Shown: positions 1 through 10,399 of the stretch, one piece after another
Layout: each line of letters begins with the position of its first letter
How positions within the stretch are numbered: position 1 is the stretch's first letter
Source of the DNA: Trichomonas vaginalis G3
Taxonomy: Eukaryota; Parabasalia; Trichomonadida; Trichomonadidae
Assembly (NCBI RefSeq): GCF_026262505.1
Contig: NC_067203.1
Span: forward strand, 1,550,001 to 1,614,000
Direction: 5' to 3'
Length of the DNA: 64,000 nt
Notes under the pieces: model-generated
The model's database searches: none
Told to the model about the DNA's origin: nothing
Seen by the model: only the letters and a program-made list of their open reading frames with translations
Program-made: the position numbers and the translations under genes

Positions 1-603
1 AAAATTAATTGGAAACAGTTTATGGCGATGATCCTTGGCATTACAGGCGTATCAATGGTTATGGTTGCTCAAGGATTAGCCGGTAGTAAACTCAAAGGAA
101 ATCTTTTGGCCTTAACAAGCGCAATTTGTTACGCATTCGCAACAATTTTACAAGAAAAGCTTGTCAAAGATGACAGCATCAGACTCTATCTCATCAGACT
201 TTCTCTTTCTGCGTTACCAATTTCATTAATTTTATGCGGCTCATTAGAATGGAAAACCATTCGTGATTACAAATGGGAAGCTAAATCTATCTCTCTTACA
301 CTCGGTTACTCAGTTCTTTTGTCATTATACTACATGTTATCACCAATAATTATGCAATACTCGAATGCAACAGTTATGAACATCTCAATGTTGACATCCA
401 ACTTCTATTCGTTAGCAATTGATATATTTTTCTTCGGAACTCATGCAAGCTGGCTTTATTTAGTCGGATTTATGTGCATTCCTGCAGCTGTTTCTATTTT
501 CGTGTTATCAGAGCCAAAGATAATACAACAATATGATCCAAACCCTCTTCTTGTTGAAGAAAATCTTTCAATGAAGAATATTGAGGAACCAGCTCTGACT
601 TGA
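1..603 (+). CDS. SLC35F-like / DMT-superfamily membrane transporter, 3' part
   Basis: The frame is open from the first base of the window, so the true start lies upstream and only about the last 200 residues are seen. The protein is strongly hydrophobic, with roughly six membrane segments separated by short charged loops. It ends in a polar cytoplasmic tail with PNPLL and IEEPALT near the end. The spacing, and the segment with SNATVMNISMLTSNFYSL, resemble the C-terminal half of SLC35F-type members of the drug/metabolite transporter superfamily, which carry small solutes or nucleotide derivatives across cell or endomembranes. The substrate cannot be told from sequence. Family assignment is from the hydropathy pattern and motif feel; confidence in 'multi-pass DMT-like transporter' is good, in the SLC35F subgroup moderate. 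Confidence 0.75.
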   Translation, partial: KINWKQFMAMILGITGVSMVMVAQGLAGSKLKGNLLALTSAICYAFATILQEKLVKDDSIRLYLIRLSLSALPISLILCGSLEWKTIRDYKWEAKSISLTLGYSVLLSLYYMLSPIIMQYSNATVMNISMLTSNFYSLAIDIFFFGTHASWLYLVGFMCIPAAVSIFVLSEPKIIQQYDPNPLLVEENLSMKNIEEPALT

Positions 604-2184
604 TTGAATTAATATCTAGAAAGAATATTGCAAGCTGGTAATTCAATCTCTCTTTATATTAGGTCGTCAAAAAATTGTACAAATTGAGTACTTTATGACA
701 TAAAACCCCCGAAAGTCAATAAGCTTGAAAGACCAAAAAATTTTTAGTGTCAAATTTTTTTTATTTTCCCACTTTTTTTCCAACCTTATATCTTGCCAAT
801 CGAATCTCTCGCAACCCCATTCTAATTGCAAGAGATTCGACCAATCCGGCTACATTGCACTTGCAACGTACCAGGAATGACTATATCCTGATCACAGGAT
901 CAAGTAACACTGCCTTGTCTAATTCTGACATAGACGCAATTCTCTCAATTCATACTCCAATACTCTTATATTCTTTATTGAATCCTTTGACAAGTCACAT
1001 CACTTTATATCTTTTTATTATTATTACAGTCCCCGAAAAAAGTGTCGAATGAACAATAGAAACACATAACGTCACCCGGAGTTTACGTGGTATTAGAAAT
1101 AGAGTAGAATCTATGATATATACCGCATAGAGATGCTACAAAGGAAAATAATATAAGAGTAAAAGTAAAAATCAAATGTTTATCCTAAAGATCTAAATTT
1201 ACATTTGCCTAAGTTAGTCAGTATAATGAGATGTTTTGAATTGTAGTTACGCTTGTAACAATTCATATTGTTCGATCTCGGGCAATTTTAGGATATGTTT
1301 GTAAGCGTATGCTATTGAGATCTGCATATGTCGCTAAGCTTAAATAAGCTTATAAAGTGCGAATTGTAAAAAAAATTGAAAATCTAAAAAAACGATGCGT
1401 ACATTTAGAATATTTTATTGTATTAACAAAGGTAAAATACTTATACGCGTATATTATGAATATGTAATATGATGCAGAATCTTTTATGGATTCGAACTCG
1501 ATTTCTGTAGTTTACCTACTTTATAACGCGTAGGGCTTTCACTGTGTAATATAAACATAAAAATAATATTGTCGAATCATCAAGGGATTTTTTTCACATA
1601 AAATATCAAAAATTAACATATATATTCTGATGCACAGATCTCTTATTTTCTTCATGTAAGTCCCATATCTTTCAGCACAAGGAAAATATCCAATATTTTT
1701 TTCAAAGTAGATTATGCAGAACTAAAACTAATTATAATTGCTTAAAAGTCATACATATATTAGAGTTAAAAGTATACTTCATTATACCAAAAGATATAAT
1801 CTATATTGCAAGTATTGAACGACTTTGCATGTTAAACATTTTGTCAAGGATTTTTTTTATTTGCCAAAATAACGTACAAACTTCCGTAGTTCTCAAGAAC
1901 TGCAATTACTAACAACATGATTCACTATAAATTCCACAAAATATACAATCTGCACTATCTTTTAAAGGAACGTAATGTCCCGCAATAATTCACTGTCAAG
2001 GTTGCAATCTACGAAATTATTAAAATGTAGATAATGATTTTAAATGTACAGATTTTCTAAATTAATAACATACACATAGGTTAAGCACATGCAATTGATA
2101 AAAAAAGAGGTTATTTTCACATTTAAAATTATGATTTATTAATAAGATAAAATTCTTTAAAATACTCGTATAAATCGCTGTGAT
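604..2184. other. Intergenic, AT-rich, no convincing gene
   Basis: About 1.6 kb between the transporter and the first copy of a duplicated broken gene. An open frame at 747-1052 has a composition unlike the neighbouring proteins and is not supported. The only structure seen is a hairpin at 800-840, listed separately. A B-box-like GTTCGAATCC occurs on the minus strand near 1495, but no cloverleaf can be drawn around it. Confidence 0.6.
800..840. repeat. Near-perfect 15-bp hairpin
   Basis: Arms 800-814 and 826-840 are reverse complements except for one G:T-type position, with an 11-base loop (CCCCATTCTAA). It sits about 200 bases past the transporter stop codon. It could be a transcript-end structure or a small inverted repeat; no conserved RNA family is recognised. 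Confidence 0.5.
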
Positions 2185-2898
2185 TCATGCAAGTAGTTCA
2201 TATAATCTGTTTGTTGGTGCATCATTGATGCAATAAGGTTCGATTTCAATTTCTTCCATATTCCTATCATATCTGCCTAAATTGGTGTGTTTCTGAATTT
2301 CTTCGGCTCGTATCATTTGGTCACATAGGGAGTCCGTAAAATCAAAGGCATCCTGTAGAATTTTCAAACTTATTTTTGAGCACTCTGCTTTTAAGCGTTC
2401 ATCCTCACATATCTCTTCGGGAATATCTCCCCTAGAGCTGAAAAATGAATACCAATGTTTCTTTGGCTTTGGTTTGCTTTCAATATCTCGAATAAATTTT
2501 TTGTAGTTGGAAAGCTTTGATATTTCAGTTTGATATATTTCGTATGAAAAAAATATTGTATCTCCGAAAGCTTTACTGAGTTGCGAAAATCTTTGAATAA
2601 TTTCATTGCTTGGTGTGAATGTTTGTGTGTATGCAAAATAAAGTTAAACAAACACGTCCCACTCATTACATAGCCAGATCATATTTTCTGACAATTTACG
2701 AAATTGATCCAAAATGCAAATGCCAAATTTGTTTAAAATTCTCTTATCCTCTCTGAGTTCTGGAAGATGAGTTTGAACAAAATTAACGACGCTTTGAAGA
2801 AAATCGGAACTAACAATCTCATTATTAACTTTGAACTCCATTAAAAAGGTGACATTTAAAATTTTGGCAATTTTTAAAAATTTTCCGGCGAAATACAT
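2185..2898 (-). pseudogene. Unrecognised small protein gene, broken copy 1
   Basis: A single minus-strand frame runs across this span with one in-frame TAA (2644-2646). Before it is an 84-residue piece with SSDFLQSVVNFVQTHLPEL and ending NEWDVFV. After it the same frame stays open for about 150 codons, with PKPKKHWYSFFSSRGDIPEE and AEEIQKHTNLGRYDRN, ending YELLA. A second copy at 5041-5736 shares the same internal stop, and the 3' two-thirds is almost identical at the DNA level. Either the gene was broken before a recent duplication or gene conversion, or the two halves are separate genes. It is helical and charged; no family is recognised with confidence. Confidence 0.5.
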
Positions 2899-5040
2899 AT
2901 ATCATAGTTTTAGTACCTATAAGGATGTCAATTTGGAATAAAAGTGAGAAAAATCCTAAAATGCTAAAAATGAATTTTCCAAACGTATTTTTTTATCTCA
3001 TTTTTTTGATTTTGAAAAAAATTTGGAGAGAAGAACTCTTCGTTTTTGAATTTTATCACGATGGTTTTAAAGTATATTAGACACATGTATTGGTATTACT
3101 ATTTTTGTATATTTTGAGAGAAAATCCCTAAAAAGTGAGAAAATCTAAGACGGTTTGATAAAATATATAAACTATTGAAAATTTGAATTAAACTTCTAAT
3201 TTGGAAAAAAGAAATTTGGAAAGAAGAAAATTCAAAAATCGAGATTTAGACTCAGCATCAAATGGAGAACAAAATGTTTCTTCATATGAAGGAAAAAAAT
3301 TTTCTTGTGAAGAAATAGAGTTTTGAAAATTGTATTGTATGTAATGAAATAAACAAATATTAAAATTATTTTTTGATAACAAGAAAATTCCCAATAGAAA
3401 ATATTTGAGAGAAAGAAAAAAAGAAAATTAAAAAATATTACTCTCCTTTATATTTCATGAGATTTTAAATTTATTCTCATAAAATTGACAATTTTATACG
3501 TTTAGATGAAAATAAGTGATTTTGGTTGAAATAGAAATTATTATTTGCTTACAGCTATCAAATAGATTTTTGCTATTTTGATTAAAATTTGTTAATCAAA
3601 TTAATAAATTTTTTCTAAATATCTTAAATATCTGGATCACTCACATATACAATGAATTGAACGATAAAAATAATACAAACTCAACTAAGTTTTCTGTCTT
3701 TCAACTCAAAAAAATTATGCAAATTAAATTAAATTGTTTATTCAAATATAAAACAAAGATGAAGTAATTACAGTTATCATAAACTTTATGAATAACTCTG
3801 TAATTGGTTCAGATTTTCGTAAAAATATTTTTATTAATATCGATAAGAATACGTTTACCTACTATCACAACATATCGATAAACAAGAGTAGAGTGATTTT
3901 TATCATCGAAACTTTTTAAAAGCTGTAAGCTGGAAGGAAAAATCTTGTTTTTTCTGAGTTAGTTGTAGAACTATTGATGCACGAGTTATCATTGTGATGT
4001 AGAAGGATGTCAATGTACTGACTGAAGGATATGAAGTGAATTGAATTTCATTGAATTTCAATTTGATCAAAATTTGTTGAAATGATATGAATGTGTCAAC
4101 ATCTGTATCACTCTCTTTCACTCCTTCCCTATTTTTTCGAGAACGAAGCTATCTCAGCTTTCGCTGAGCGAATTGACACTTTTGATGCCCTAAACGTACA
4201 TGCTCTCAAATTTATCGAAAAAAATTATACCACCTAAACTAGTATATTCTTATTTTAAATATGATATTATCCTTAGAATCCACACTAGAATATACTTAAA
4301 TCAACTTTTAAAAAAGTTCGAATCCTGCGCGTCTCACTTTTTAAATTTTCGAAAAGGAAAATTATATTCTCCTAAAATGAAAACAATTTTCCGAATTGAC
4401 ATCCTTAGTACCTATTTTTATTTCCTTTTTCTCCTTTTTATTATTTGTATTTAAGGGTGCCTGATAGACGATATGTCATCCTCAGAAAAATAACCTTAAA
4501 TTTAAAACTTGATTTTAGATGCCTAATTTTGGCTCCTCGAAATCAATTTTTTTTATGAAAAAACAACTTTGCTGAAATATGATCCTCATCAAGTAATAAG
4601 TCTTTTCTTAATATTAATCAGTCATTTTAATATTTTATATTCAATTTACAATATTAATTTCGACAAAAGTAACTTCTCAGCAGAAAACAATCCCACAGGT
4701 TATACAACATATTTGTTAGCATCATTATCATCTATTCGATTTACCTTTAATTTAGCTTTTTGTGAAATTGATTATTCCAATTACGGAACAGTGCTTACAA
4801 CATCCAGTAAAAACTTCTTATATTGTGATATACCATATGAGGCGCAATGAAAATAGATGTCAATTTCAAAAACAGGAAAGAATAAAAAAATTGTTCATAA
4901 TTATAAATCAAAGTTTAATTTCCTAAGGAATAACAATACTATGGAATGCATATTTATTGTTTACTAGTAAACTATATCTTTACTAATATTATTTTAATTA
5001 TTTTTTTTTAATATCCTATTAAAGGTGAAATCGCTGTGAT
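2899..5040. other. Intergenic, AT-rich, with diverged repeat pieces
   Basis: No gene is supported. Short open frames (3188-3394, 3903-4121, 4200-4454, 4569-4850) are AT-rich and low complexity. A block near 4385-4510, with TATTTAAGGGTGCC, TAGACGATA and CCTCAGAAAA, has a diverged copy near 5850-5940, suggesting a dispersed repeat or an older duplication of this whole interval. Confidence 0.55.
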
Positions 5041-5736
5041 TCATGCAAGTAGTTCATATAATCTGTTTGTTGGTGCATCATTGATGCAATAAGGTTCGAT
5101 TTCAATTTCTTCCATATTCCTATCATATCTGCCTAAATTGGTGTGTTTCTGAATTTCTTCGGCTCGTATCATTTGGTCACATAGGGAGTCCGTAAAATCA
5201 AAGGCATCCTGTAGAATTTTCAAACTTATTTTTGAGCACTCTGCTTTTAAGCGTTCATCCTCACATATCTCTTCGGGAATATCTCCCCTAGAGCTGAAAA
5301 ATGAATACCAATGTTTCTTTGGCTTTGGTTTGCTTTCAATATCTCGAATAAATTTTTTGTAGTTGGAAAGCCTTGACATTTCACATTGATATATTTCGTA
5401 AGAATGGAATATTGTATCTCCGTAAGCTTTACTGATTTGTGAAAATCTTTGAACAATTTCATTGCTTGGTGTGAAAGATTGTGTGTATGCAAAATAAAGT
5501 TAAACAAACACGTCCCACTCATTACATAGCCAGATCATATTTTCTGACAATTTACGGAACTTATCCAAAATGGAAATGTCAAATTTGTTTAAAATTCTCC
5601 TATCCTCTCTGAGTTCTGGAAGATGAGATTGAACAAAATTATCGACGCTTTGAAGAAAATCAGAACTCACAATCCTATTATCAACTCTGTATTCCATCAA
5701 AATTTTTAAAAAGTGACATTGAAAATTTTCATTCAA
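5041..5736 (-). pseudogene. Unrecognised small protein gene, broken copy 2
   Basis: Second copy of the gene at 2185-2898. The 78-residue N-terminal piece (MNENFQCHF..., ending NEWDVFV) is followed by the same in-frame TAA (5500-5502). An open frame of about 140 codons then continues to the same YELLA end. In this copy a methionine (MSRLSNYKKF, 5379) could start the downstream part as an independent 112-residue protein; copy 1 has isoleucine there. The differences between copies concentrate in the N-terminal half and the middle, as expected if the 3' part was recently homogenised. Function unknown. Confidence 0.5.
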
Positions 5737-6190
5737 TTATAAGGATGCAATCTTGGCAATTCTAAAAATTTTTACGGCGAAATTGGAATTTTTCGCCCAA
5801 TGAAATATATATATTTCATAGTTATAAGTATTTAGTTTTATGACCTTTTTTTGCCCCTCCTTTTTCTTCTTTTGATTATTTTGTATTTGAGGATGCCCTA
5901 TAGACGATAGACCGCCCTCAGAAAATTAACATTAATTTTCATTTTGAGCCTTCTAGCCTCTGTCTAAGTACCACCTCAAGTGGAATGACTTTTAATTTAA
6001 AAAAAACGTTTGATTAATTTGTTGAAAAACATGAAATTTATTAAAGATATAAATTTACCCTTTTCCGACGTTTTATCAGGGGCGCGAAGCGACCCAAAAA
6101 TGCCGGAAAAGTGTAATTCTCAGGTATATGATTATTTTTGCTTTTAATGCCGAACAGCATTTGAATCAAAAATAATCGTATGTCTGAGAA
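5737..6190. other. Intergenic, with nested inverted repeats
   Basis: Between the second pseudogene and the tandem array. It holds one isolated 50-base copy of the downstream 63-bp repeat unit (about 6006-6055) and two adjacent inverted repeats, listed next. No gene is seen. Confidence 0.5.
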
Positions 6191-6192
6191 TT
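6060..6192. repeat. Two adjacent inverted repeats
   Basis: The first pair is CTTTTCCG (6060-6067) and CGGAAAAG (6104-6111). Between them is a GC-rich mini-hairpin (GGGGCGCGAAGCGACCC, with CGC-GAA-GCG at its core). The second pair has 26-bp arms, 6115-6140 and 6167-6192, matching at about 23 positions around a 26-base loop. Together they look like a small foldback or MITE remnant; no flanking duplication was identified. Confidence 0.5.
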
Positions 6193-6415
6193 TTAATTTT
6201 TTAAAACATTTGATTAATTTGTTGAAAAATATGAAATTTATTAAAGATATAAATTTTAATTTTTTAAAACATTTGATTAATTTGTTGAAAAATATGAAAT
6301 TTATTAAAGATATAAATTTTAATTTTTTAAAACATTTGATTAATTTGTTGAAAAATATGAAATTTATTAAAGATATAAATTTTATTTTTTTTAAAACATT
6401 TGATTAATTTGTTGA
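6191..6415 (+). repeat. 63-bp tandem repeat, about 3.6 copies
   Basis: The unit starting TTTTAATTTTTTAAAACA recurs every 63 bases at about 6191, 6254, 6317 and 6380. The period is a multiple of three, so a fortuitous 21-residue repeat peptide (FNFLKHLINLLKNMKFIKDI) is open on the plus strand. The last, partial unit runs into the final codons of the minus-strand surface-protein gene: its TTGATTAATTTGTTGA includes that gene's stop. The array may therefore have been seeded from the gene's 3' end. Confidence 0.85.
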
Positions 6416-9406
6416 TTCTGATAAGAGGGTGGATCTGAGATCAGTGATAGTAGCTAATTCAGGGTTATCTCTAAGCGACTGTTCCTTATCCCATGTCTCC
6501 TTGAGTTTGGATGGCCAGCAAACCCAAATCAAAGAAACAATGAAGAAGAATGCGAAACAAATCATTGCCAAAGTAAATGTATTAAATTGGCAAGCTTGTC
6601 CTATATACCAATCGTTGCAGAGACACTTTCCATCACCGGATATTCCATCGACGCAAACGCCGTTGTCGCCGCAATCTCCGCATTGAGTACTACACTTCTG
6701 GCCGAAGTAGCCAAGCTCGCATTGATAGGCAGAACATGCTCTGAGCATTGTTGCTGGAACTGGAGCCCAAAGACAATCAATAAACGAGCCGGATTTATCG
6801 GCTTTTTGGTAATACAACTTTAAGTACTTCGTATATTGACCGCCGCAACCGGATTTGTATTGTAATGTGAATGGATATAGTTTGTGCTGCGTCATATTGT
6901 ATGGCTGTGTTTCTGATATAACTGTCCTGTTATCGCAGACTTCTGATGGGAATCCTTCGTCAGGATTTGTAATGTCCCAGTCAGGGAGGATGGAGAGATG
7001 CACAGTTGGCTTGCCTTCAGCTCTGAATCTGTATAATCCGTCTTGTGGAGCGGAAAGAGAGCCTGTAATCGTAATCGATTCGTAGTTTGTCGTTGAAGGA
7101 ACATTAACAGTAGCTGTAGAAACAATTTGTCTGGACTTGACATTTCCGAAATTCTCATCTGAATGCCATAGAAGGTTTGCTGACTGAGGACATGAGATGG
7201 AATCTCCACTCAATGAGTTATAGATCTCTATGGAGCAGTTCGGTCCTGTGAAGCCACTTTGACATTCGCATTTTCCGTCTAATGAGCATTGTCCGTGCTG
7301 TCCACAGGTTTTAGTTGGGTGGCAGTATGTTCTGCAGTTATGGCCGTAGTAGTTCTCCTCACAGATGCAGCTTGACTGTGACTTTTCTGGGTCAAGATAA
7401 CAACTGCCGTGGTCACCGCAATCTAATGAACAATGGTCGGTACAGTTAGGTCCAGAATATCTGTCTAAACATGTTCTATCTGTACAAACTCTCAAGTTTT
7501 CGTTAGGAACTAAAACAAAATCATCTTTTTCGTTGAATCTCCACCACAACTGGATTCTCTGTGTATATAATGAGCATCCTGACCTGTAGTTGATCTGGAA
7601 TGGGTAGTATTTGTGTGGCAAAAGATCCATGAAAGTCGTGGCCTCTTCAGTTTGGCCTGCATCGCATCTTCCCGCTGTTCCTATTGATGATGGAACAGTT
7701 TGGCCGTTGATGGCAAGCTGGCCAACTGGTTTTCCGATGATTTTGAATTGGACATTCGCTGGTTTGTCCAGTAAAATGGATCCGACCACTCTAGCTGAGT
7801 TATATGTGACTTCGCCAACAAGGATATCGACCTTGTCGACCTTTTCTGGGCCTTCAACGATACCTTCGAATGATATCTCATTCTTGTAGCGGGTATACAT
7901 GACTCCCTTGTCACAATCAGCGCTAGGAGGAATAATTGGAGTGGTCCTGTCGCAGTCATCGCCATAGAAACCTTCATCACAAACGCATTTTCCTTCTTCG
8001 TTGCACATTCCGTGGCCACTGCATGTAGCGCTGGCATTGCATTGCCTTTCACAATGTTTTCCGTAGAAGCCGTCGTTGCAATAGCACTGGCCTTGATAAC
8101 ATGATGCATAAGCACCGCAATCAGAGTTCTTATCGCATGCATCTTGGCACTGTTCACCATGGAAGCCTGGATCGCATAAGCAGGAACCGTTACCTTGGAT
8201 GCCGTCGAAGCATTTCGAATTTGGAGGACATGTTGGACAAATTCCGCGACAATCGGAACCGTACATGCCTGGAACGCATTCTTGGGATGCACATTGATAG
8301 ATCGTATTGGCTGGAAGGTATTCCCATGGAGCTCTGTTCAAATCTCCTCCGTATTGAGGTCCATTCTTCCAGTAGAGCTCAAGCTTTTTACTATAGAGAC
8401 CACATCCGGCTCTGTATTTGATTAAAAATGGAACGGTCTGGTTCGAATACATAAATAAGGTATCTGTGTTGACATCATCGATAAATATGCCTAAACAAGA
8501 GCCAGCAGGTCCTAAACTACTTGGATATGACTTACCGCCGATCTGTAGCTGTCCATATGGCTTTGCAACCATACGGAACTGATATTCACCAGTAATTGGA
8601 ACAAGAATTGAACCAGAAACGACAATAGCGTTGTAAGTGTAATGGAGATCAGGATAGTTGATTTGTGGGACTGTCTTGTTCTCTTTAATGCCTGCAAACC
8701 AGATTTCATCTCTGTAAGTAACCCAAATAGCTCCATTAGAGCATTTCGGTGGGACAAATGGTTCCTTGCTTTGGCAATTTGGAGGGATGTAGCCTTCATC
8801 GCAAATACATCCTCCAGTTCCTGTAATATTGTCATCGCAATGGCCATGACCATTGCAATCAATTGTGCATTGATTATCGCAATGGATGCCGTAGTAGCCC
8901 GGATAGCAAGATTCGTCGTCTGATGTAACCCAATCTGAAGTATACTCCCAATCGCCTCCATTCTTGGCTGTCTGAATGTAGAGATGCTGAGTGTATAAGT
9001 TGCAGCCCGTACGAAGCCACATGATGAATGGATAGAGCTTGCCAGCATAAAGAGTGAATTCATCTGATGATGTATCGCCCATGATTGAAGGCCAGCATGC
9101 ACCTGCTGGGCCTAAAGAATTAGGATAGGTATGAACGGTTCCATCGACAGTGACTTTGAATTGAATATATGACTTTCCTTGTACTCTAAATTTGTATTTG
9201 CCTGTCTCAGGTGGATTGAATGAACCATGAACAATGATTCCTTTGTAAAGTTTCTTGAATTCACCAACATTACCATTTGGAATAATTTTCTTTTCTGACT
9301 GCCTTGAGAATAACACCTCGCCATCATAGACCTCATAGTAAAGTCCTTGTGTGTAACCTGAAGGAGTGATACTCAGGCCTATAAAAGCGAAGAAAGCAGT
9401 TAACAT
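6404..9406 (-). CDS. Type I surface protein with four PA14-like modules and EGF repeats
   Basis: A 1000-residue protein. The N-terminus is a hydrophobic signal-peptide-like stretch (about residues 1-19). Four similar modules of about 140 residues follow (roughly 20-165, 225-375, 505-650, 760-905), each with Y..I.V.GS...P..G.Y.FR...K and the sequence SLGPAG or an equivalent, the pattern of PA14-type beta modules that bind glycans. Between them are cysteine-rich EGF/laminin-type repeats such as CSGHGMCNEEGKCVC. A single membrane span lies at about 960-980 and a short polar tail of about 20 residues ends the protein. The likely role is cell-surface adhesion or sugar binding. Start: the ATG has an initiator match 15 bases upstream. 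The Maverick has inserted only about 250 bases upstream of this promoter. Confidence 0.85.
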   Translation of the reverse strand: MLTAFFAFIGLSITPSGYTQGLYYEVYDGEVLFSRQSEKKIIPNGNVGEFKKLYKGIIVHGSFNPPETGKYKFRVQGKSYIQFKVTVDGTVHTYPNSLGPAGACWPSIMGDTSSDEFTLYAGKLYPFIMWLRTGCNLYTQHLYIQTAKNGGDWEYTSDWVTSDDESCYPGYYGIHCDNQCTIDCNGHGHCDDNITGTGGCICDEGYIPPNCQSKEPFVPPKCSNGAIWVTYRDEIWFAGIKENKTVPQINYPDLHYTYNAIVVSGSILVPITGEYQFRMVAKPYGQLQIGGKSYPSSLGPAGSCLGIFIDDVNTDTLFMYSNQTVPFLIKYRAGCGLYSKKLELYWKNGPQYGGDLNRAPWEYLPANTIYQCASQECVPGMYGSDCRGICPTCPPNSKCFDGIQGNGSCLCDPGFHGEQCQDACDKNSDCGAYASCYQGQCYCNDGFYGKHCERQCNASATCSGHGMCNEEGKCVCDEGFYGDDCDRTTPIIPPSADCDKGVMYTRYKNEISFEGIVEGPEKVDKVDILVGEVTYNSARVVGSILLDKPANVQFKIIGKPVGQLAINGQTVPSSIGTAGRCDAGQTEEATTFMDLLPHKYYPFQINYRSGCSLYTQRIQLWWRFNEKDDFVLVPNENLRVCTDRTCLDRYSGPNCTDHCSLDCGDHGSCYLDPEKSQSSCICEENYYGHNCRTYCHPTKTCGQHGQCSLDGKCECQSGFTGPNCSIEIYNSLSGDSISCPQSANLLWHSDENFGNVKSRQIVSTATVNVPSTTNYESITITGSLSAPQDGLYRFRAEGKPTVHLSILPDWDITNPDEGFPSEVCDNRTVISETQPYNMTQHKLYPFTLQYKSGCGGQYTKYLKLYYQKADKSGSFIDCLWAPVPATMLRACSAYQCELGYFGQKCSTQCGDCGDNGVCVDGISGDGKCLCNDWYIGQACQFNTFTLAMICFAFFFIVSLIWVCWPSKLKETWDKEQSLRDNPELATITDLRSTLLSESTN

Positions 9407-9417
9407 TTAATAATGGA

Positions 9418-9423
9418 TTATGA
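9418..9423 (-). promoter_or_regulatory. Initiator element (TCATAA)
   Basis: TCATAA on the minus strand matches the trichomonad initiator consensus TCA+1-Y-W-R, with the +1 adenine 15 bases before the surface-protein ATG. In T. vaginalis the initiator is the main core promoter element and lies within about 20 bases of the start codon, which fits here. Confidence 0.6.
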
Positions 9424-9655
9424 CGCTGATTTTCGTCAATCAATAAACCTTTCAAATTTTGATAAAGTATTTTCAAACAAAATTAAAATCTTAAGAGTAC
9501 TTATGCAAGTGGATAAATTTTACATCCAAATGTCGATAAAAAAGCTGAATACGATACAGAATTTTGAGAGACTCACAGTGGATTCATGAGATTATTTTGC
9601 TTAAAACATATGCAAGAGAATTGTTTCTAAAAAAAAATCTTGAATAACAGAGATA
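9424..9655. other. Short upstream region of the surface-protein gene
   Basis: AT-rich host DNA between the promoter of the surface-protein gene and the Maverick. No gene or clear motif beyond the initiator. Confidence 0.5.
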
Positions 9656-9661
9656 TTGTAA

Positions 9662-10399
9662 AGTAGTAGGATATGATGGGTTTTGTGACTTTTTTTGTAA
9701 ACGTAAGAATTCATACAATATCGAGCGATTTTGTATCATTTTTTTTTACATATGAAGTAAAAAATGTATGATTCTTACGGTTTTTATTCTTACGTTTTTG
9801 AATAAATCAAGATTTAAAAAATTTTCAAAATTGTAAGACATTTACACTCAACCCATACATAATGAAATAAAAAAATAAAATTTTTTAAAAAATAAACCAT
9901 TAAAAAATTAAAGTTATTTTTAAAAATAATTTATTTTTTTATTCTTACATAAATGACCCAACAAGTAAAACCAGATAAAATAGATTATCAAATTTTAGAG
10001 GATGGTGTTCCTGTTTATATTCAAAGATTTAAAGGGAAGCAATATTATAGAATTGTTAATCCTGAATACATAAAACATTTATTTAAAAAGGAAGACTGTG
10101 AATTATTAAACGCTAATGAATATGAAACCAATAAATCAAAATTGAAATATAAATATATTGGAAGTGATGAAAGATGCAAAGATAAAGATAAAGTTTATAC
10201 AGTTTCATATAATGAATGGAAAACCAATAAGATAAGAAAACATTTAGGAGATTATGGTAAAAGTTCTGAATTCTTTAAATCTAGTATGTACGAGAGAGTA
10301 AAAGAAATTAGAAATAATTATTTTCATGAATAAAAAATAAATTTTAAAAATTCATGTCTTACATTTTTTGAATAATTTATTTTTTTATTTTGTATGAAA
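9662..10399 (+). repeat. Left terminal inverted repeat of the Maverick
   Basis: 738 bp, matching 28364-29101 in reverse complement with only about three differences seen in the coding part. The match stops at TTTTGTATGAAA, just at the start codon of the next gene, so the TIR carries both a complete gene (9953-10333) and the upstream promoter-like block of the 368-residue gene. Confidence 0.95.
9953..10333 (+). CDS. TIR-borne 126-residue protein (left copy)
   Basis: A complete frame inside the left TIR, preceded by TTTTATTCTTACATAA directly before the ATG, the element's usual start context. The protein is basic, with GVPVYIQRFKGKQYYRIVN near the N-terminus and aromatic/lysine-rich segments; no transmembrane span or recognisable domain. 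An identical-length copy lies in the right TIR with two residue differences. Being in the TIR, it is always present in two copies in opposite orientation. It could act on the ends (terminal or replication protein) or simply have been engulfed by TIR expansion; function unknown. Confidence 0.8.
   Translation: MTQQVKPDKIDYQILEDGVPVYIQRFKGKQYYRIVNPEYIKHLFKKEDCELLNANEYETNKSKLKYKYIGSDERCKDKDKVYTVSYNEWKTNKIRKHLGDYGKSSEFFKSSMYERVKEIRNNYFHE

Noticed and set aside
747-1052. 101-residue open frame
   Set aside because: Composition is unlike neighbouring host proteins, it contains the non-coding hairpin at 800-840, and has no initiator-like context.
1475-1550. Possible minus-strand tRNA (GTTCGAATCC B-box-like word, TTATAA loop)
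   Set aside because: The candidate anticodon stem has a 10-base loop, no proper A box or acceptor stem is found, so it is probably chance.
6180-6407. 75-residue frame with 21-residue repeats
   Set aside because: It is only the translation of the 63-bp tandem repeat; no start context, and it overlaps the end of a real gene in antisense.
7681-9336. Several long frames antisense to or overlapping the surface-protein gene
   Set aside because: Shadow frames; the 1000-residue frame has the domains, signal peptide and membrane span.
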